6,560 bases of DNA, taken from assembly GCA_900556675.1 (NCBI GenBank), contig USQE01000066.1:1-6560 (forward strand). Direction: 5' to 3'. A model generated the notes under the pieces. It saw only the letters and a program-made list of their open reading frames with translations. It did not search any database and was not told where the DNA came from. Made by a program: the position numbers and the translations under genes. This DNA comes from an uncultured Collinsella sp. (GTDB lineage Bacteria > Actinomycetota > Coriobacteriia > Coriobacteriales > Coriobacteriaceae). Below are positions 6,188-6,560 of this stretch, piece by piece; within the stretch, counting starts at the first letter, position 1, and every line of letters starts with the position of its first letter.

Positions 6188-6560
6188 TGAACGCCCGCGA
6201 GCGTCGCCGTGCCATCATGGACGTGCTCGAGGTGGCCAAGGAGCCAGTTTCGGGCAGCGCACTTGCCCGCGAGGTTGGCGTGAGCCGTCAGATCGTGGTT
6301 CAGGATATTGCCCTGCTGCGTGCCGATGGGCACGATGTCGTGGCCACCAACCGTGGTTATGTGCTGCAGGAGGCCCCCAGCAGCCCCGCCGTGCCCACGC
6401 GCTTGGTCAAGGTTCGCCACAGCGTGGAGCAGGCAGGCGATGAGCTCACGAGTATCGTCGACGCCGGCGGCGCCGTGCTCAACGTGATCGTCAATCACCG
6501 CGTGTACGGTAAGATCACGGCCGACCTGGACATCCGCAATCGTCGCGATGTTGAGCGCTA
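6187..6560 (+). CDS. niaR: NiaR-type transcriptional repressor of NAD biosynthesis (HTH_11 plus start of 3H domain; truncated by the window end)
   Basis: The first 124 residues of an expected 170 or so are present. Residues 4-60 form a winged helix-turn-helix (RRAIMDVLEVAKEPVSGSALA, then VSRQIVVQDIALLRADGHDVVATNRGYVL). The 3H ligand domain starts near 70: His78 and Glu86 occupy the positions of the nickel ligands His79 and Glu87 known from Thermotoga maritima TM1602, and VNHRVYGKI (102-110) is a family block. The remaining histidines of the metal site should lie beyond 6560. NiaR proteins repress de novo NAD synthesis or niacin uptake genes when nicotinate is available. The start overlaps the nadC stop (TAATG), so it is translationally coupled, and it would repress its own operon through the palindrome at 2780-2823. 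The biotin ligase/repressor helix-turn-helix family is related, but no ligase domain follows. Confidence 0.92.
   Translation, partial: MNARERRRAIMDVLEVAKEPVSGSALAREVGVSRQIVVQDIALLRADGHDVVATNRGYVLQEAPSSPAVPTRLVKVRHSVEQAGDELTSIVDAGGAVLNVIVNHRVYGKITADLDIRNRRDVER

Noticed and set aside
1..6560. CRISPR array, insertion sequence, phage or defence genes
   Set aside because: No spaced direct repeats, transposase, integrase or effector-like genes were seen; all open frames of substance belong to the genes listed.

Overview
The window is 6.56 kb of high-GC bacterial chromosome with tightly packed genes. Gene content (NikR/HypF, and nadABC with a 3H-domain NiaR repressor), codon bias toward G/C third positions and protein character fit a Coriobacteriia actinobacterium, perhaps Collinsella. 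That assignment is inference from general familiarity; no database search was possible.

Left part (1-1369, minus strand): a nickel module transcribed right to left. It runs from a small 82-residue His-containing helical protein of unknown function, through the nickel-responsive repressor NikR (stop and start separated by one base, GTG start), to the first 198 residues of the [NiFe]-hydrogenase maturation carbamoyltransferase HypF, which leaves the window at position 1. NikR carries an unusual His/Cys-rich N-terminal extension.

Middle part (1370-2861): an intergenic stretch holding a minus-strand intrinsic terminator, then thioredoxin trxA (minus). A divergent 191-residue conserved-looking protein (plus) follows, which may be a remote relative of the uracil-DNA glycosylase fold. 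A 240-base gap follows it. Its right end holds a perfect 19-bp inverted repeat (44 bp overall) that contains the -35 and spacer of a good sigma70-type promoter.

Right part (2865-6560, plus strand): a complete de novo quinolinate/NAD operon, nadA-nadB-nadC, followed by niaR, whose start overlaps the nadC stop by one base (TAATG). NadB oxidises L-aspartate to iminoaspartate, NadA condenses it with dihydroxyacetone phosphate to quinolinate, and NadC converts quinolinate to nicotinate mononucleotide. NiaR is expected to repress the operon when nicotinate is plentiful, and the palindrome before nadA is the obvious operator. A second strong hairpin, resembling a repetitive extragenic palindrome, lies between nadA and nadB.

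I see no CRISPR array, insertion sequence, tRNA or rRNA. Most of the window is well-known metabolism. The points that deserve a second look are the operator architecture, the nadA-nadB hairpin, the NikR extension and the unknown small protein next to it.
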